Shown here: positions 61,822 to 64,000 of the stretch, piece after piece
How positions within the stretch are numbered: the stretch's first letter is position 1
Layout of the letters: every line of letters begins with the position of its first letter
DNA from: VAZQ01 sp963840535
GTDB lineage: Bacteria > Pseudomonadota > Alphaproteobacteria > Rhizobiales > Xanthobacteraceae
DNA: 64,000 nt
Direction of reading: 5' to 3'
Assembly: GCA_963840535.1 (NCBI GenBank)
Contig: CAWIZJ010000060.1
Location: 186,001-250,000 of the forward strand
Translations under genes and position numbers: made by a program
The notes under the pieces: generated by a model
Told to the model about the DNA's origin: nothing
The model's input: only the letters and a program-made list of their open reading frames with translations
The model's database searches: none

Positions 61822-62586
61822 ATGCGAATCCTGATCACCAATGACGACGGGATCCATTCCGAGGGGCTCGACGTCTGCGCCGAAATCGGCCGTGCACTGT
61901 CGAATGACGTCTGGGTGGTGGCACCTGAATTCGACCAGTCCGGCGTATCGCACTCACTTTCGCTCAACGATCCGTTGCGTCTACGTGAAGTCGGCGAGCG
62001 GCGTTTTGCGGTCAAGGGGACACCTACCGACTGCGTGATCATGGGGGCTCGGCACGTCATCAAGAATCGTTCGCCCAACCTGGTGCTTTCCGGCGTCAAT
62101 CGCGGCCGTAACGCCGGCGAGGACGTGATCTATTCCGGTACGGTTGCCGGCGCGGTGGAAGGAACCATTCTCGGCATTCCGTCGTTCGCGCTGTCGCAGG
62201 CCTACAAGTCGCGGAGCGGGGAACCGCCGCACTGGGCGACCGCGGTCCGGTACGGCCCCGACATCGTTCGTCGCGTGCTTGCTGAAGGAATTCCGCGCGA
62301 CGTGCTCATCAATGTCAATTTTCCCGACTGTGCACCCGGCGACGTGAGAGGGATTGCCGTGACCACGCAGGGCCGCAATCGCCAGGAGCGCCTGCAGATC
62401 GAGGCGCGCCACGACGGCCGCGGCAATGCCTATTTTTGGATTGCGTATGTACGCATGCGCGGTTTGCCGCCGGCCGACGGCAGCGACATCTCAGCGCTCG
62501 CTGACAATCGTATAGCAGTAACACCACTGCGGCTCGACATGACCGACGAGCCGTTTATGACGCGGCTTGCGGAATTGTTCGATTGA
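61822..62586 (+). CDS. surE: 5'/3'-nucleotidase SurE
   Basis: A 254-residue survival protein. The metal site is ILITNDDGIHSEGL near residue 5, and the GVNRGRNAGEDVIYSGTVAGA block is conserved. It hydrolyses nucleoside monophosphates and polyphosphate. ATG 61822 lies just after the serS stop (61818-61820); an in-frame TTG at 61807 inside serS is rejected. SurE often sits next to pcm; here a receiver gene lies between. Confidence 0.94.
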   Translation: MRILITNDDGIHSEGLDVCAEIGRALSNDVWVVAPEFDQSGVSHSLSLNDPLRLREVGERRFAVKGTPTDCVIMGARHVIKNRSPNLVLSGVNRGRNAGEDVIYSGTVAGAVEGTILGIPSFALSQAYKSRSGEPPHWATAVRYGPDIVRRVLAEGIPRDVLINVNFPDCAPGDVRGIAVTTQGRNRQERLQIEARHDGRGNAYFWIAYVRMRGLPPADGSDISALADNRIAVTPLRLDMTDEPFMTRLAELFD

Positions 62587-62677
62587 GGCCGGAGCCATCC
62601 TCGTTCGATCGAACGGAAGTGAGATCAGATGTCGCGTGCCGAAGCGATTGTCGGGTTCCGCAGAAATCGGATCGAGC

Positions 62678-63055
62678 CTACTTGCCCTCCAGCGCGCGAC
62701 GGAGCACATGCTCGAGGCCATCCACCTGGAACGGCTTCTTGAGCGTAGGCCGATCGCGATAGGGTTCGGGTAGGCCGCGCTCGCCGTAGCCGGTGGCGAA
62801 CACGAACGGGAGACCACGAGCGACCAGCGCATCGGCCACGGGCGAGATAGTCTCGTTATTGACATTGACATCGAGGATCGCGAGATCGAACTCGGCGGTC
62901 TTCGCTGCCTCCAAGGCTTCATCGATCCGCCCTGCTTCCGCGGTGATGGTGTAACCGAGCTCGCTCAGCATGTCCTCTAGCAGCATGCGGATCATCAACT
63001 CGTCTTCGACGACGAGGACGCGTTTGCCTTGCGGCGGGGGTCGAGCTTCGGACAT
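62678..63055 (-). CDS. Single-domain response regulator (receiver)
   Basis: A 125-residue receiver with no output domain. Acidic pair VLVVEDELMIRMLL, phospho-acceptor Asp in DLAILDVNVNN, T/S in FVFATGYGERG and Lys in TLKKPFQVDGLEH. Such proteins act in phosphorelays. It is on the minus strand between surE and pcm, which is unusual for that pair. The kinase partner is not identified; the only kinase here is CckA, over 44 kb away. Confidence 0.9.
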   Translation of the reverse strand: MSEARPPPQGKRVLVVEDELMIRMLLEDMLSELGYTITAEAGRIDEALEAAKTAEFDLAILDVNVNNETISPVADALVARGLPFVFATGYGERGLPEPYRDRPTLKKPFQVDGLEHVLRRALEGK

Positions 63056-63296
63056 GGTCTTCGTCTTCCGGTCGAAGCGGACGATGAAACTACCGGACGA
63101 ACCGATCGCTGAATAGACCGGGATGATTCGAGACCGGGCATTGAGCGAGGTTGCGCTGGAAGGTGACGATGGCGCGGAATCGTCCTGGTCGCCACCGACG
63201 CCGAGTTCGAAGTTCCAAATGCTTGGCGTTACGGGGTTTTGGTTTGCTATGAGCTCAGGCTTGGTCCTTGGGCTAGACTATAGACTAGATTTGGTC

Positions 63297-63311
63297 AGGA
63301 GGCTCTGTGTG
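63297..63311 (+). promoter_or_regulatory. Ribosome-binding site supporting a GTG start for pcm
   Basis: AGGAGGCTCTGTGTG carries AGGAGG at 63297-63302, six bases before GTG 63309-63311. This decides the start against a much longer in-frame extension upstream. Confidence 0.6.
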
Positions 63312-63968
63312 CCCAAACAAACGCCTGGCGATGACAATGTCGGCCGCATGCAATTCCTGCTGGCGTTGCGCCGCCGCGGAATCAGTGACCCGGCGGTGCT
63401 GCGCGCCATGGACGAGGTTCCGCGCGAGCACTTCGTGGAGCGCTCGTTCGTCGACACTGCCTATTCCGATCAGGCACTGCCCATCGCCTGCGGCCAGACC
63501 ATCAGCCAACCCTATGTCGTCGCCTATATGACTGAGCAGCTCGGCGTCGAGCCCCGCCACCGCGTTCTCGAGGTCGGCACCGGCTCCGGCTACCAGGCGG
63601 CCATCCTGTCGCGGCTCGCGCGCGAGGTGATCACGGTCGAGCGCTACCGGACGCTGGCAGAAAGCGCGCGTACGCGGTTGGCGTCACTCGGCTACGACAA
63701 TATCGAGGTGATCGTCGGGGATGGTCTGGCAGGCATCCCGGAAAAGGCCCCCTTTGATCGGGTGATCGTCACCGCGGCGGCCGAAACCGTTCCTGAAGCG
63801 CTGGTCGAGCAACTCGCCGAAGGCGGGGCCCTGGTGCTGCCGCTTGGACCGCATGCCGGTACCCAACAGCTGGTCAAGCTCACCAAGCGGGCGGGCGGAC
63901 TCGGGCAGGAAACATTGATTGGAGTGCGGTTCGTTCCGCTGTTGCCCGGCCAGGCGCGCGAATTGTAA
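63309..63968 (+). CDS. pcm: Protein-L-isoaspartate O-methyltransferase
   Basis: A 219-residue enzyme repairing isoaspartyl residues with S-adenosylmethionine. SAM motif I is HRVLEVGTGSGYQAAILSR (about residues 84-98), the substrate loop is ACGQTISQPYVVAYMTEQL, and the C-terminal part reads ALVEQLAEGGALVLPLG. GTG 63309 with a good Shine-Dalgarno gives the usual length. The gene ends 32 bases before the window edge. Confidence 0.94.
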   Translation: MPKQTPGDDNVGRMQFLLALRRRGISDPAVLRAMDEVPREHFVERSFVDTAYSDQALPIACGQTISQPYVVAYMTEQLGVEPRHRVLEVGTGSGYQAAILSRLAREVITVERYRTLAESARTRLASLGYDNIEVIVGDGLAGIPEKAPFDRVIVTAAAETVPEALVEQLAEGGALVLPLGPHAGTQQLVKLTKRAGGLGQETLIGVRFVPLLPGQAREL

Positions 63969-64000
63969 CTATCTCGGTGATCGGGCGGTAGGGTTGAAAA

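Noticed and set aside
1..64000. tRNA or rRNA genes.
   Set aside because: I looked for TTCRANYC-type T-loops with matching acceptor arms and for rRNA signatures and found none convincing.

Overview
The window looks like chromosomal DNA of an alphaproteobacterium of the order Hyphomicrobiales (Rhizobiales), near Bradyrhizobium, Rhodopseudomonas or Xanthobacteraceae. The reasons are: high GC; the CckA kinase with a TTAA-N7-TTAA (CtrA-type) site upstream; PopZ (DUF2497) next to valS; a single-cysteine alphaproteobacterial DksA; and the block xthA ... erpA-dgt ... argS-SPOR-nagZ-scpA-scpB-tatA-tatB-tatC-serS-surE ... pcm. I see no rRNA, tRNA, CRISPR array, transposase or prophage.

Layout. 0-10.2 kb is very GC-rich accessory DNA: an MFS exporter, hypothetical proteins, toxin-antitoxin genes (an orphan hicB with a hicA stub, then a vapB/vapC-like pair), a Ca2+/H+ antiporter, a universal stress protein, SixA, an FAD oxidoreductase and an orphan MoxR ATPase. 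Four clusters of a REP-like palindrome (core GTAGGTTGGGTCGAGC...GCGAGACCCAAC) are scattered through it. 10.2-15.2 kb holds an msrA-msrB operon, dksA, a quinone-reductase-like enzyme and a damaged FliO-like gene. 15.2-18.6 kb is cckA and a small membrane protein. 18.6-28.6 kb is a mixed catabolic-looking stretch: two SET-domain genes, two MetE-like methyltransferases, hydrolases, a GST, a cupin, class I fumarase, a VOC dioxygenase and a YdhR-type mono-oxygenase. 29-42 kb holds an SDR, popZ, two MFS genes, valS, mpg, an epimerase, ilvD, a Sel1 protein, an outer-membrane barrel and xthA. 43-52 kb holds an RND efflux pair, three orphan tripartite-tricarboxylate (Bug) binding proteins, erpA and dgt. 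52-64 kb is the conserved argS-to-pcm housekeeping block.

How the genes work together. CckA, PopZ, the two CtrA-type sites and the ScpAB condensin subunits point to the alphaproteobacterial cell-cycle programme. TatABC, ErpA, the tRNA synthetases, SurE, Pcm and MsrAB are protein export, maturation and repair functions. The 19-28.6 kb genes may serve a degradation pathway, but no substrate can be read from the sequence.

Quality caveat. At least 15 genes need a frame change to read through. They include the essential or near-essential genes valS (twice), scpB, tatB, ilvD and nagZ. Almost every change is a net +1 base. Such a uniform signature in housekeeping genes fits base-calling or assembly insertions better than gene decay. 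I therefore annotate these genes at full length and note the frameshift. True pseudogenes cannot be separated from errors by reading alone.
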